A stretch of 64,000 bases of DNA from Chitinophagaceae bacterium BSSC1. Its GTDB lineage: Bacteria; Bacteroidota; Bacteroidia; Chitinophagales; Chitinophagaceae. A program made the translations under genes and the position numbers. Of this stretch, positions 17,641-27,108 are shown piece by piece. The DNA lies in the NCBI GenBank assembly GCA_002256435.1, contig NKJC01000004.1:62001-126000 (forward strand), written 5' to 3'. Position 1 is the stretch's first letter. Every line of letters starts with the position of its first letter. The notes beneath the pieces were generated by a model. The model saw only the letters and a program-made list of their open reading frames with translations, was not told the origin of the DNA and did not search any database.

Positions 17641-18561
17641 TTATTTCCTCAGCAGGGTTACTACCTGAGACAGTTTGTCTTTGAGGTCCTTGCGGTCTAC
17701 AATAAAATCCAAGAACCCATGCTCCAATAAGAATTCGGAACGTTGAAACCCTTCTGGAAGGTCTTTCTTAATGGTTTCTTTGATCACGCGTGGACCAGCA
17801 AAACCAATCAAAGCACCTGGTTCTGCAATATTTAAGTCTCCCAACATCCCAAAGCTGGCAGAGATCCCGCCAAAAGTAGGGTCGGTTAATAGAGAGATAA
17901 AGGGTAATTGTGCATCGCTTAATTGACTCAGTTTTCCACTGGTCTTGGCCAGTTGCATGAGGCTAAACGCCGATTCCATCATCCTAGCACCACCACTCTT
18001 GCTAATCACCAAATAAGGTAAACGGTGCGCTATACAATAGTCTACGGCACGGCTAAATTTCTCACCCATCACACTACCAAGAGATCCACCAATAAATTCA
18101 AAATCCATACAGGCAATCACTATTCCTTCACCATTAACGGTTCCGGTAGCTACGCGCATACTGTCTTTTAAATCTGTTTTGGAATGGATATCGTCAAGGC
18201 GTTTTTGATAAGATTTCAGGTCAGTAAAGCCCAGGGCATCCTTACTGCGGATATTGTCAAATAGCTCTGTGTATTCCTTATTGTCAAACAGAATATCGTA
18301 ATACTCTTCAGAACCAATGCGGTGGTGGTAATTGCATTTGGCGCATACATACCTATTTTCCTTGAGTTCTGTGGTAGTAGAGATATAATTACACTCGGGG
18401 CATTTGTTCCAAAGACCTTCGGGTGTTTCTTTCTTGTCTGCAGTGGAAGTTAAAATCCCTTTACGGATCCGCTTGAACCAACGCGGCTTGGCACTGTCTC
18501 CTCCTTGCACTTCTTCACCGGTCAGGTTTGATTCAAAGTCTTCTTCGCGTTCTTTTTTCAT
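17641..18561 (-). CDS. accD: Acetyl-CoA carboxylase carboxyltransferase subunit beta
   Basis: The beta half of the carboxyltransferase that moves CO2 from biotin to acetyl-CoA, the first step of fatty acid synthesis. 306 residues from ATG 18561 (MKKEREEDFESN). The zinc ribbon is clear: CPECNYISTTTELKENRYVC, then AKCNYH. Crotonase-fold motifs follow: VIACMDFEFIGGSLGSVMGE and SKSGGARMMESAFSL. A start 4 codons upstream (18573) cannot be excluded. smpB follows on the same strand. Confidence 0.96.
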   Translation of the reverse strand: MKKEREEDFESNLTGEEVQGGDSAKPRWFKRIRKGILTSTADKKETPEGLWNKCPECNYISTTTELKENRYVCAKCNYHHRIGSEEYYDILFDNKEYTELFDNIRSKDALGFTDLKSYQKRLDDIHSKTDLKDSMRVATGTVNGEGIVIACMDFEFIGGSLGSVMGEKFSRAVDYCIAHRLPYLVISKSGGARMMESAFSLMQLAKTSGKLSQLSDAQLPFISLLTDPTFGGISASFGMLGDLNIAEPGALIGFAGPRVIKETIKKDLPEGFQRSEFLLEHGFLDFIVDRKDLKDKLSQVVTLLRK

Positions 18562-18696
18562 ATATGATTCCAAGAATTGGGGCGGAAAGATAATATATTT
18601 TTAATACCCCGGTAGGAATACTGGCCCCAAACAAGTGTTAGGGCAGCCTCAAATCGGGGGGATTCGTCAGGTTTAGGGGTGCAAAGTACGGAAAAG

Positions 18697-18728
18697 AAAA
18701 AAACCGCCCGTAGTTGGGCGGTTTTTTC
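18697..18728 (-). terminator. Terminator of the aldolase gene (bidirectional form)
   Basis: AAAACCGCCC and GGGCGGTTTT form a 10-bp stem with a GTAGTT loop and T runs on both strands. It lies 11 bases beyond the aldolase stop. Confidence 0.88.
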
Positions 18729-18739
18729 TTGGAATCAAA

Positions 18740-19807
18740 TTATGCGTTTCTATTAATGCAATTGAGGTCTTCAAATGCCACTTCCAAACGCTTGATAAAG
18801 TTTTCTTCTCCTTTGCGTAACCAAACGCGAGGATCGTAGTATTTTTTGTTGGGTTTATCTGCACCTTCTGGGTTGCCCAATTGGGTTTGCAAAAAGCCCT
18901 CATTTTTCTGATAGTATTGGTGAATACCTTCCCAGAATGCCCATTGCATATCGGTATCAATATTCATTTTAATAGCACCATAGCTAATGGCTTCTCTAAT
19001 TTGATTTTGAGGAGAACCGCTACCACCATGGAATACAAAGTAAACAGGCTTAGCACCAGTTTTCAATTCCTTCTCAATAAAGTCTTGGCTATTTTTCAAA
19101 ATCTCTGGACGCAATTGCACATTACCTGGGCTATATACACCGTGTACATTACCAAAGGCTGCAGCAACGGTAAATAGTTTACCAACCTTGCTCAATTCAG
19201 TATAAGAATAAGCAACGTGTTGTGGTTGGGTATAGAGTTTGTCGTTTTCAACATCGCTATTGTCAACGCCGTCTTCTTCACCACCGGTAACACCCAATTC
19301 AATTTCAATGCTCATACCCAAAGGAGCCATGCGCTTATAAAATTCAACAGAAGTATGAATATTTTCTTCTAGGGGTTCTTCACTCAAATCCAACATATGT
19401 GAGCTGAATAGGGGTTGACCTTTTTCTTTGTAGAATTGTTCACCCGCATCAATTAAACCGCTCACCCATGGTAACCATTTTTTAGCAGCATGGTCTGTAT
19501 GCAAAACAACTGGAACACCATAGTATTTAGCAACTTGGTGAATATGTAAAGCACCAGAAATACCACCTTGAATATTACCTTGTAATTGGTCATTTGGCAT
19601 GCCCTTACCAGCAATAAACTGTGCACCACCATTTGAGAATTGGATAATTACAGGAGAGTTAACTTTTGCAGCAGTTTCTAACACCGCATTGATGGTATTG
19701 GTACCAATGGTGTTCACGGCAGGCAAAGCAAACTGGTTGTCTTTGGCATCATTGTAAAGGGCTTCTAGTTCATCACCGAACAAAACCCCGGCTCTGTATT
19801 TTTTCAT
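18740..19807 (-). CDS. fbaA: Class II fructose-bisphosphate aldolase
   Basis: A zinc-dependent enzyme that cleaves fructose 1,6-bisphosphate in glycolysis. 355 residues: FALPAVNTIGTNTINAVLE near the start, metal-ligand motif VVLHTDHAAKKWLPW, AFGNVHGVYSPGNVQL, VFHGGSGSPQNQIREA and the substrate loop MNIDTDMQWA. This matches the longer E. coli-type FbaA. It is a single-gene unit with its own terminator; an exact TAGATTTG box lies at 19868-19861 on the same strand, 53 bases upstream. Confidence 0.96.
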   Translation of the reverse strand: MKKYRAGVLFGDELEALYNDAKDNQFALPAVNTIGTNTINAVLETAAKVNSPVIIQFSNGGAQFIAGKGMPNDQLQGNIQGGISGALHIHQVAKYYGVPVVLHTDHAAKKWLPWVSGLIDAGEQFYKEKGQPLFSSHMLDLSEEPLEENIHTSVEFYKRMAPLGMSIEIELGVTGGEEDGVDNSDVENDKLYTQPQHVAYSYTELSKVGKLFTVAAAFGNVHGVYSPGNVQLRPEILKNSQDFIEKELKTGAKPVYFVFHGGSGSPQNQIREAISYGAIKMNIDTDMQWAFWEGIHQYYQKNEGFLQTQLGNPEGADKPNKKYYDPRVWLRKGEENFIKRLEVAFEDLNCINRNA

Positions 19808-19860
19808 ATAATAATTTTAAATGTATTTTTTTAAGGATGGCTAAGATACGTTTTTTGTAT

Positions 19861-19868
19861 CAAATCTA
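19861..19868 (-). promoter_or_regulatory. -7 box of the aldolase gene
   Basis: On the minus strand TAGATTTG, an exact TAnnTTTG, 53 bases before the ATG at 19807. Confidence 0.45.
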
Positions 19869-19911
19869 GTACTAGAGTTGTGTATAAAGTACACACTCAA
19901 AAGGCCCTAAA

Positions 19912-20709
19912 TCAAACAATCGATTGCAGTAATTCGCCAATATAGCGGGGCATAAATTGCATGCGGCTACCATACCAACTAAACATTTCGCCGTTTACCA
20001 AGTGAATCTTGGTCTTGGGCAAATCGGCTTGCAAAGCCTTGATATGTTTCATTTTGAAGGGATAGGGCTCGGAAGAAAGAAAGAGGTATTCGGGTGCTTT
20101 TTCTTGCAAATCAGCCACCGTAATGGCTGGATAACGAAGACTATCTACAAAGCAGTTTTGAAAACCTGCTAGGCTTAAAATATTGTGGATAAACGTGTCA
20201 GACCCAACGGTCATATAGGGGTCTTTCCAGATTAAATATGCCGCTGTTGGATGCAGTGGGTGAGAAGGCATTTGTTGAAATGCTTTTTCAATTTTAGCCA
20301 GCAATTGTTGCCCATGTGCCACCCTACCGGTAATCTGGGCCACAGATCTGATCATGGTAAACGCCTCAGAATAATTGACAATATCACTCACCCAAACCGG
20401 CGCAAAAGCGCTCAGGGCTTCTATTTGGTCCTGTTTGTTCTCTTCTTTGTTGGCAATGATTAAGTCCGGTTCTAATGATTTTACCAGTTCAAGATTTACG
20501 TCTTTGGTCCCGCCAATCCTGGTCTTTGTTTGAAACCAATTTTCAGGATGAATGCAAAACTTGGTAATGCCAATGACTTCGGCATCAAGCCCAAGGTCAT
20601 AGAGTAGTTCTGTTTGCGAGGGAACTAGTGACACAATCCTCTTTGGTTGCGGTAGCACTTGCATTTCCCTGCCCAGTTGGTCAGAAACGGTTAAACGAGT
20701 ATGGGGCAT
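19912..20709 (-). CDS. Helical-backbone metal receptor (BtuF-like binding protein)
   Basis: 265 residues. The fold of class III solute-binding proteins is indicated by RIVSLVPSQTELLYDLGLDAEVIGIT, SLEPDLIIANKEENKQDQIEAL and PYMTVGSDTFIHNILSLAGF. Known relatives bind cobalamin or haem/siderophores for ABC importers. No signal peptide is visible at the N-terminus (MPHTRLTVSDQLGREMQ), so it may be cytoplasmic or the true start may differ. It begins 3 bases after the cystathionine beta-synthase gene and is probably co-transcribed with it. The ligand is not predictable. Confidence 0.8.
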   Translation of the reverse strand: MPHTRLTVSDQLGREMQVLPQPKRIVSLVPSQTELLYDLGLDAEVIGITKFCIHPENWFQTKTRIGGTKDVNLELVKSLEPDLIIANKEENKQDQIEALSAFAPVWVSDIVNYSEAFTMIRSVAQITGRVAHGQQLLAKIEKAFQQMPSHPLHPTAAYLIWKDPYMTVGSDTFIHNILSLAGFQNCFVDSLRYPAITVADLQEKAPEYLFLSSEPYPFKMKHIKALQADLPKTKIHLVNGEMFSWYGSRMQFMPRYIGELLQSIV

Positions 20710-20712
20710 GGC

Positions 20713-22068
20713 TTATTTGGCAAGGCTTTGAATCACGTCATACTTAGTCACAATATGGTAGTCACCTTTTTCATCGCGGGCCAGCACCGCACCATTTTCT
20801 TTGGTGATCAGGGAACCCAATCTTTCTACCGGAGTATCAAAAGCAACAACAGGATAAGCATGTTCTAAAACACTTTGAACCGTTGCGTTCTTAATTTCAG
20901 GATTGCTAAATACTTTCATAAACAAACCTGTTTCAGAAACGGCACCAATGAGTTCACCAGCTTCCATTACGGGAATTTGTTCAATATCATATTTCTTCAT
21001 CAGTTCAACGGCATCAGCAACGCTTTGCCCAGGGGCGATGGTTACCAAGCGCTTACTGCTTCTACCACTTACAATGTCTTTGAAGGTTTTCACGTCTAAA
21101 AAACCGCGTTCCATCATCCACTCGTCATTGTAAATTTTTCCAACATAGCGGCTACCATGGTCATGAAAAATACAAACCACCACATCGTCTTTTGTCAAGT
21201 GTTCTTTTAATTGGATCACGCCCTGTAAACAGCTGCCAGCACTGTATCCACAGAAAAGCCCTTCTTCTTTGGCAATTCTTCTGGCCATCACCGCACCGTC
21301 TTTATCCGTTACTTTTTCAAAGCGATCAATCAAGCTCATATCATAGTTGGCGGGAACAAAATCCTCCCCAAAACCTTCTGAGATATAGGGATATACTTCT
21401 TTCTGATCCAACTCACCTGTTTCAAAATATTTCTTGAGCAAAGAACCATAACTATCAATGGCCCAAATTTGGATATTGGGATTTTTTTCTTTTAAGAATT
21501 TGGCCGTGCCTACAACAGTTCCACCGGTACCACTTGCAACAACCAAGTGCGTAACTTTTCCTTCTGTCTGTTCCCAGATTTCAGGACCTGTTTGTTCATA
21601 GTGAGCCAGACGATTGGCTAGGTTATCATATTGGTTTACGTACCAAGAATTGGGCACTTCAGTAGCCAATCTTTTTGACACAGAATAATAAGACCTAGGG
21701 TCAGAAGGTTCTACGTTGGTGGGGCAGACAATCACTTCCGCACCTACGGCTTTAAGAATATCTGCTTTTTCCTTAGACTGTTTGTCGGTGGTAGTAAAAA
21801 TGCATTTGTATCCCTTCACCACAGCGGCCAAGGCCAAACCCATCCCGGTATTACCCGATGTACCTTCAATAATGGTTCCACCAGGTTTGATCTTTCCTTC
21901 CTGTTCAGCTACTTCCAGCATTTTCAGAGCCATACGGTCCTTGATGCTATTGCCTGGATTAAAGTATTCCACTTTGGCCAACACCGTGGCGGGAAGGTCT
22001 TTACAGATTTTGTTAATCTGAATCAGGGGGGTATTTCCAATTGTCTCTAGGATATTGTTCAGCCACAT
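20713..22068 (-). CDS. PLP-dependent cystathionine beta-synthase-type enzyme with CBS domains
   Basis: 451 residues. The fold-type II PLP domain has the Schiff-base lysine in NPGNSIKDRMAL (about residue 44), the phosphate loop EGTSGNTGMGLALAAV and GTGGTVVGTAKFLKE. A pair of CBS domains fills about residues 330-451 (DIEQIPVMEAGELIGAVSE; PVERLGSLITKENGAVLA). It makes cystathionine from serine and homocysteine, or cysteine from acetylserine and sulfide; sequence alone does not separate these, though the CBS pair favours the first. A -7 box TATCTTTG lies at 22096-22089 with TTTG 22 bases further upstream. Confidence 0.9.
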   Translation of the reverse strand: MWLNNILETIGNTPLIQINKICKDLPATVLAKVEYFNPGNSIKDRMALKMLEVAEQEGKIKPGGTIIEGTSGNTGMGLALAAVVKGYKCIFTTTDKQSKEKADILKAVGAEVIVCPTNVEPSDPRSYYSVSKRLATEVPNSWYVNQYDNLANRLAHYEQTGPEIWEQTEGKVTHLVVASGTGGTVVGTAKFLKEKNPNIQIWAIDSYGSLLKKYFETGELDQKEVYPYISEGFGEDFVPANYDMSLIDRFEKVTDKDGAVMARRIAKEEGLFCGYSAGSCLQGVIQLKEHLTKDDVVVCIFHDHGSRYVGKIYNDEWMMERGFLDVKTFKDIVSGRSSKRLVTIAPGQSVADAVELMKKYDIEQIPVMEAGELIGAVSETGLFMKVFSNPEIKNATVQSVLEHAYPVVAFDTPVERLGSLITKENGAVLARDEKGDYHIVTKYDVIQSLAK

Positions 22069-22088
22069 AAACTAACACTTGTTTGGAA

Positions 22089-22122
22089 CAAAGATATTGT
22101 TTTGGACCTGCGGAAGAACAAA
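22089..22122 (-). promoter_or_regulatory. Promoter of the cystathionine beta-synthase-type gene
   Basis: On the minus strand TTTG (22122-22119) and TATCTTTG (22096-22089) match the -33 and -7 boxes of Bacteroidota promoters, separated by 22 bases, and lie 20 bases before the ATG at 22068. Confidence 0.55.
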
Positions 22123-22143
22123 GGAAAACTTAATTTTTCAACA

Positions 22144-23577
22144 CTATTTTTTAGGACTGGTAAATGTTTTCCAATCAAACTGGTCCTTGCTGGCATTGTT
22201 CCTAATAGCTAGATCAGCCAACATGGTTTGAATGGTCTTTTTTGCTACCCAGTTTCCATTGACCATGACACCAGCAATTTTGCGGGTATTTTGAATATCA
22301 ATGAGCGGGTTCTCGTCCAATAAAATTAAATCGGCCAACTTGCCTTGTTCAATGCTACCAACCTGTTTGTCCATACCCAACCACTGAGCGGGTAATCTGG
22401 TGGCAGAAGCCAAAGCTGCCTGCGGCGATAGTCCTGCTTTAACCAAGAGCCCCAATTCATCGGGCAAAGAAAAACCAGCAATCACACCAGACGTTCCTGC
22501 ATCGGTTCCGGCTACAATGGGCACTCCTGCTGCATCACAGGCTTTCACCAATTCAAGATTAAATACAGCGTATTGTTCAAAATGCGCAATATTTTCAGGG
22601 CTAGACATTTTGTTGTACTTATTAGCTGTTAACCATTTGCTTTGAAGCAAGGGATGTACATAAGCCAAGCTGGGCAAGGCTTTGAGCGGTTCTAAAGACC
22701 TTACTTGAGCGGCAATGGCTTCCATGGTAATCAGGGTAGGAGAGAACCAAGTACCATTGGCTTTTAAAAGTGCCGCCATTGCTGTAGCTTCTGCAGAACT
22801 ATAATCTTTGGCATAATTGCTCAGCTCTTCTGCGTGCGCTACCATTCCAAAACCTGGTACAAAAGCTTCTTTTAATTTGCCTTTAAAACTGTCTGGAATA
22901 TGACCAATGACTTTGAGTCCTTGTTTTTTAGACTCTTCTATTATGGCATAATATGTGGATGGATTTAAATAAGCATAGACTTTGATAAATTCATAGCCCT
23001 CTGCTTTGGCACTTCTTACGGCCTGTCTGCCATCTTCCGGGGTATTTACTCTTCTACCCTGACCTTCACCACCATCTATCATGGCCGCTAACGCCATCCT
23101 GGGGCCAATCACAGCACCCTTGCCAATTTCATTTCTTTGACCAAAATGTTCGGCCCTTGCACTCAATTCAAAAATAGTAGTAACACCATTGGCAATATAG
23201 GGGAGCATTTGATCCTGCAAATCAAAAAATAAGGTAGCGCCTTGGCTGGGATATTTGGGGCCAAAGGGACCAGTATCTGTAACAGTATGCACGTGCATAT
23301 CTATCAAACCCGGGATCAACCATTTTCCTTTACCATCAATAATGGTAGCGTTCTTGGGAATGCTATCATTAATAGCAACTATCCGATGATTGACAATCAG
23401 TACAGAAGCATTGGGAATGATGCTATTTGATTCATCCATGGTGATCAGCTGCACGTTCCGAATGACAATGGGTTGATTGGTTGCTGCACCTGTATTTTGC
23501 GCAGCAGTTTGTAAAGAAAAAAATGCCAGACAGCAACAACAAGCAACCAATAATTGGATGGGTTTAAGCGTAGACAT
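22144..23577 (-). CDS. Secreted amidohydrolase family protein
   Basis: 477 residues from ATG 23577 (MSTLKPIQLLVACC), with a signal peptide ending near LQTAAQ; LVAC could also be a lipobox. The metal-dependent hydrolase motifs are complete: GLIDMHVHTVTD (HxH), FIKVYAY (Lys), VIGHIPD and MVAHAEELS (His), and IVAGTDAGTSG (Asp). Substrate unknown; relatives include imidazolonepropionase-like and prolidase-like peptidases. I rejected the start at 23643 because it would overlap the upstream M20 gene. The two genes are 10 bases apart and may act on related substrates. Confidence 0.88.
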   Translation of the reverse strand: MSTLKPIQLLVACCCCLAFFSLQTAAQNTGAATNQPIVIRNVQLITMDESNSIIPNASVLIVNHRIVAINDSIPKNATIIDGKGKWLIPGLIDMHVHTVTDTGPFGPKYPSQGATLFFDLQDQMLPYIANGVTTIFELSARAEHFGQRNEIGKGAVIGPRMALAAMIDGGEGQGRRVNTPEDGRQAVRSAKAEGYEFIKVYAYLNPSTYYAIIEESKKQGLKVIGHIPDSFKGKLKEAFVPGFGMVAHAEELSNYAKDYSSAEATAMAALLKANGTWFSPTLITMEAIAAQVRSLEPLKALPSLAYVHPLLQSKWLTANKYNKMSSPENIAHFEQYAVFNLELVKACDAAGVPIVAGTDAGTSGVIAGFSLPDELGLLVKAGLSPQAALASATRLPAQWLGMDKQVGSIEQGKLADLILLDENPLIDIQNTRKIAGVMVNGNWVAKKTIQTMLADLAIRNNASKDQFDWKTFTSPKK

Positions 23578-23587
23578 ATGGTAGGTA

Positions 23588-24886
23588 TTAAAGTGTGGGT
23601 TTGGCTCTTTCAACCAATAAAGAGGAAAAGTATTTGACACCACTTAGTAGACAAGATTCGTCTACCATAAAATTGGGTGCATGGTTCATAGCAATCCAAC
23701 CTTTTTCAAAATTGGATCCACCAAAAAGAAAATAAACACCTGGAATTTTTTGTTGGTAAAAGGCAAAATCATCATTGAAAAATGGTACTTGACCATAGGC
23801 TTTTACCACAAAGTCTTTACCATAAATCTGATCCAATGTTTGAATGGCTTTACCAGTTAGTTTAGGATCATTATTGACCGTACTATTTTCTTGTATAAAT
23901 GAGACAGCGCCTAGGTTTGAACCATATTTACTAGCTGCCAGAATTTTCTTGATTTGGGGAATGATCAAGGGTATTTTTTGAGCATTGGTTTCATACAAAT
24001 CCGTTGCTAAAATTTGTTCCTCCTTTTCAGAATAAGCACTATAGGGTTGGTTGAGAAAGCAATAATCTTGAAAGATGGTTTTGTCATTGGACAAACCAAT
24101 CTTGGGATCAAGAATCTGTTGCATTTCCCATGGTTTGCTATTGGTCATAGACCTGGATAATCCAGCATCTAGTAATTGGCTAATTTCTTGAATGGCTTCT
24201 TTGTCCAATATTTTGTTGAAACGCAATTGAACTCTTTTTTGGTAAGCAAATATTTCATTTGGCTTGACCATGATTTGGCCTGCAGTCATTGCTGTTACAT
24301 GAAGACCATAAATTTCATCTAGATGCAGTTGGGCAATCTGGTTGTCCAATAATTTTTTAGCGCCAACAAAAGTTTCTTCTTCTGCTTGAAAAATAAAGTA
24401 GAAGCTACCGCTTAATTGGTCCTTGTTTTTTGCCAATACTTGGGCCATGCCAAGGGCAATTGTCATATGAATATCGTGACCGCATCCGTGTTGCACACCG
24501 GCTTGGGTAGATTTGAAATCAACGGGGTCTGGAAAATCGTTGGGTAGGGCATCCATATCGGCCCTCCAGGCAATTTTCTTGCCTTTTTTCCCTGTTTTTA
24601 GCACGCCTATAATACCGTAGCCATTGGTTTGTGTAATGACTTCTAGTCCTAGGTTTACCAAATGCTTTTGTAGAAATGCCTGGGTTTGTTGTTCCTTACC
24701 TGCTAATTCTGGGTGCTGGTGAAAGGATCTTCTGATCTGAACCAGCTGATCCGCCATTTGGTTGGCTGATGCTTGAATGGATTGGTGAACGAGGGGGACA
24801 ATCTTGTTGTTTTGAGACATTGCTGATAGCTGGAACAGCATTGCAGCGCTACAAAAAATAATTCTAAACAGTCTGGTCAATCTCAT
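23588..24886 (-). CDS. Secreted M20-family amidohydrolase
   Basis: 432 residues. A signal peptide (LFRIIFCSAAMLFQLSAMSQ) precedes an M20D-type metal hydrolase: RRSFHQHPELAGKEQQTQAF, IAWRADMDALPNDFPD, VQHGCGHDIHMTIALGMA and IFQAEEETFVGAKKLL, the last giving the catalytic glutamate. Relatives remove acyl or aminoacyl groups from amino acids and small peptides; the substrate here is unknown. Probably first gene of a two-gene operon with the amidohydrolase downstream. Confidence 0.88.
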   Translation of the reverse strand: MRLTRLFRIIFCSAAMLFQLSAMSQNNKIVPLVHQSIQASANQMADQLVQIRRSFHQHPELAGKEQQTQAFLQKHLVNLGLEVITQTNGYGIIGVLKTGKKGKKIAWRADMDALPNDFPDPVDFKSTQAGVQHGCGHDIHMTIALGMAQVLAKNKDQLSGSFYFIFQAEEETFVGAKKLLDNQIAQLHLDEIYGLHVTAMTAGQIMVKPNEIFAYQKRVQLRFNKILDKEAIQEISQLLDAGLSRSMTNSKPWEMQQILDPKIGLSNDKTIFQDYCFLNQPYSAYSEKEEQILATDLYETNAQKIPLIIPQIKKILAASKYGSNLGAVSFIQENSTVNNDPKLTGKAIQTLDQIYGKDFVVKAYGQVPFFNDDFAFYQQKIPGVYFLFGGSNFEKGWIAMNHAPNFMVDESCLLSGVKYFSSLLVERAKPTL

Positions 24887-24955
24887 AACAACTAAATTAG
24901 TCTACCAATCAATTCAATCTGGGAATCATTGCTTTTCTAAGCATGATCCCATTTC

Positions 24956-25138
24956 TTACAAGGCTTTTACCAAGCGGATAATGCCAGTTGTTTGGTGTTG
25001 ACCACTCATGTCATTTTTGTTTTCTACTTTGGCTGTGTTGTCAGTTTTAGGAGCATCGTTACGCAAATAAGCAAATGTGATAGCAGGAACAAAAGCGATA
25101 ACGGCAATTACTTGGGCTGAGAAGATGAACTTTTTCAT
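24956..25138 (-). CDS. Small secreted hypothetical protein, 60 aa
   Basis: MKKFIFSAQVIAVIAFVPAI with TFAYLRNDA gives a clear signal peptide or anchor; about 38 polar residues follow (TDNTAKVENKNDMSGQHQ). I recognise no family. Support for expression is a well-formed upstream promoter: TATCTTTG at 25192-25185 and TTGC at 25216-25213. The gene stands between the M20 hydrolase gene and a gene-free stretch. Confidence 0.6.
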   Translation of the reverse strand: MKKFIFSAQVIAVIAFVPAITFAYLRNDAPKTDNTAKVENKNDMSGQHQTTGIIRLVKAL

Positions 25139-25184
25139 GGTTGTTTGTTTTTAGGTTTTTTTGGTTTGTTTTACTTTGATAGAA

Positions 25185-25216
25185 CAAAGATAGGGTGATA
25201 TTTGGTACTGTGCAAC
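25185..25216 (-). promoter_or_regulatory. Promoter of the small secreted protein
   Basis: On the minus strand TTGC (25216-25213) and TATCTTTG (25192-25185), an exact -7 box, with a 20-base spacer; the -7 box ends 46 bases before the ATG at 25138. Confidence 0.5.
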
Positions 25217-25483
25217 ACATAGTACCTCCCAAAGGAAGGTAATATCCTAAGCAAATTAATGTGCAATGCTTTGGAATGCAGTAAATACAGGCCTTTCAGC
25301 GATTTGGCCCTCCAAAAAAATAGTTGAAGGATTGTGACGAGTGGATATTTACCGTGATGAACAGTTGTTAGTTGGGGTGAAACTGGCATTTTGGAGGGCT
25401 GAACGGCAGCCCTTTTTTAACTGGAATCTTCAAATACTGAGAAAATCCTGTATTTTGAAGGACAAACGATAAACTTGATAATT
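25217..25483. other. Gene-free stretch with one terminator-like hairpin
   Basis: No convincing coding frame. At 25396-25418, GGGCT and AGCCC pair around a 7-base loop and TTTTTT follows on the plus strand, as in an intrinsic terminator, although no plus-strand gene precedes it. A short RNA ending here is possible but unsupported. Confidence 0.4.
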
Positions 25484-25879
25484 ATGAAAAGACGCATTTT
25501 CTTATTGACCCTGGTAGCGGGTCTATTTTTAAGCCTAATGGGTAGCGCCCAAAGCCCAGCCCCAGCAAAAGTTCCTATGGACTTTTATGTGGGTAATTGG
25601 AAGGTATTGATGAAGGAAACCCCACAGGGCGATGTGAAACTGGTATTTAAAGTAGAAAAGAAAGGAGAGGAGCTCACTGGTGTGGTGCAGGATACTACCG
25701 GAAAAGAGATTACCATGATTACCAAAACCGAATACGCCAATGATGCCATCACCATCTATTTTACAGCAGCTGGCTATGATCTGTCACTAACATTGGCCAA
25801 AAAAGACGAAGACCATGTTACAGGTTCACTCATGGCCATGTTCCAAGCTGAAGGTGAAAGGGTAAAAGAAGTTAAATAG
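25484..25879 (+). CDS. Secreted hypothetical protein, 131 aa
   Basis: From ATG 25484, MKRRIFLLTLVAGLFLSLMG with SAQ forms a signal peptide. The mature part is a small beta-rich domain (DFYVGNWKVLMKETPQGDVK, GKEITMITKTEYANDAITIY, LAKKDEDHVTGSLMAMF), resembling lipocalin-like or calycin folds that begin with an xGxW motif (VGNWKV); that fold is inference. A TTG 3 codons upstream is a less likely start. Monocistronic, convergent with plsX. Confidence 0.75.
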   Translation: MKRRIFLLTLVAGLFLSLMGSAQSPAPAKVPMDFYVGNWKVLMKETPQGDVKLVFKVEKKGEELTGVVQDTTGKEITMITKTEYANDAITIYFTAAGYDLSLTLAKKDEDHVTGSLMAMFQAEGERVKEVK

Positions 25880-25905
25880 GTAAGGGGCTGGTTAGATGGC
25901 CGGGA

Positions 25906-26853
25906 CTATGAAGCTTTAAAGCTTTCCGCCATCTTGGTGCAGATATCAGACTCAATCATCTGACCAGCCAATACCAACATATTGTTGAAAGCATTGGCAG
26001 AACTAATGCCATGACCCAGGATCACGGGTTTGGCCACACCTAGCACAGGAGAACCGCCATAATTCTCATAATGGAAACGGTTAAAATAAGCGTCCTGTTC
26101 AAAATTGCGCAATTGGGCTAGGTCATACACTGACTCAGCCATTTTCAGGATAATATTTCCAGTAAAACCATCGCAGACAATGACGTCTGTCTTGGTTCCA
26201 AAAATATCGCGGCCTTCTATATTACCTACAAAATTGATTTGAGCATTGTCTTTTAAGACAGGGAAAGTAGCTTGAGCCAGTAGATTACCCTTACCTTCTT
26301 CTTCACCCACATTTAGTAATCCAACTTTGGGGTTGGCTACTCGTAAAATGTGCTGGGCATACAAGCTACCCAATACGGCAAATTGATTCAGTTGTTCGGG
26401 TTTACAATCGGCGTTGAGCCCAACGTCTAAGATCACACCTGTTTCTCCGTTTGATTTTGGAACCACACCAGATACACAGGGTCTGAGTACGCCTTCAATG
26501 GGTTTGATGCTAAACATAGCACCCACCAACATGGCACCGGTATTACCCGCACTAATAAAAGCATCAATCTTGCCAGTAGCCAATAGATGGAATCCAATGG
26601 CAATAGAAGAGCGCTGTTTTTCTTTGAGGGCCTTGGTAGGATGTTCGTGGTATCCAATCACTTCCGGGGCATGTACCAAATGCAAATTAGGCGATGCAAC
26701 CTGATGCTCCTCTAATAAGGGCTGCACCTGGGCTTCATCGCCTATGCAATAAATATGGGCAATACCATTGGCAGTGGACAAGAATTGCTTCAAGCCTTTC
26801 ACCGCTTCAAGCGGTGCAAAATCTCCACCCATCATGTCCAAGCCAATATTCAT
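25906..26853 (-). CDS. plsX: Phosphate acyltransferase
   Basis: It makes acyl-phosphate from acyl-ACP for phospholipid synthesis. 315 residues: N-terminal MNIGLDMMGGDFAPLEAVKG, the central AFISAGNTGAMLVGAM and KVGLLNVGEEEGKGN, and DVIVCDGFTGNIILKMAES. Last gene of the DUF177-rpmF-plsX operon, the order seen in many bacteria; the next gene in other genomes is often fabH, which is absent here. Confidence 0.96.
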   Translation of the reverse strand: MNIGLDMMGGDFAPLEAVKGLKQFLSTANGIAHIYCIGDEAQVQPLLEEHQVASPNLHLVHAPEVIGYHEHPTKALKEKQRSSIAIGFHLLATGKIDAFISAGNTGAMLVGAMFSIKPIEGVLRPCVSGVVPKSNGETGVILDVGLNADCKPEQLNQFAVLGSLYAQHILRVANPKVGLLNVGEEEGKGNLLAQATFPVLKDNAQINFVGNIEGRDIFGTKTDVIVCDGFTGNIILKMAESVYDLAQLRNFEQDAYFNRFHYENYGGSPVLGVAKPVILGHGISSANAFNNMLVLAGQMIESDICTKMAESFKAS

Positions 26854-26884
26854 GCGCGGTAGTCTAAGTAAGTTGAACTAAAGG

Positions 26885-27079
26885 TTACGCTTTCAGAGGT
26901 GCTTTCTCAGCAACTAATTTGCCCTTGTAGAACAATTTACCTTCGCTAACGTGCGCACGGTGGCGTACATGTAATTCTCCAGTGGTAGCATCCTTGCTCA
27001 AAGTCACTTCTTGTGCTTTGTAGTGTGTTCTTCTCTTAGCGCTGCGCTGTTGAGAATGTCTGCGTTTAGGATTTGGCAT
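26885..27079 (-). CDS. rpmF: 50S ribosomal protein L32
   Basis: 64 residues, N-terminus MPNPKRRHSQQRSAKRRTHY, then LHVRHRAHVSEGKLFYKG. The arginine-rich start and length are typical. The Cys pair of zinc-binding L32 forms is absent, as expected for the C-minus type. It lies between the DUF177 gene and plsX. Confidence 0.97.
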   Translation of the reverse strand: MPNPKRRHSQQRSAKRRTHYKAQEVTLSKDATTGELHVRHRAHVSEGKLFYKGKLVAEKAPLKA

Positions 27080-27108
27080 AATTCGAAATTTATAAAACTA
27101 AAAAAAAA

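Noticed and set aside
25171..25389. 72-aa minus-strand frame
   Set aside because: It overlaps the promoter of the small secreted protein and has no recognisable features.
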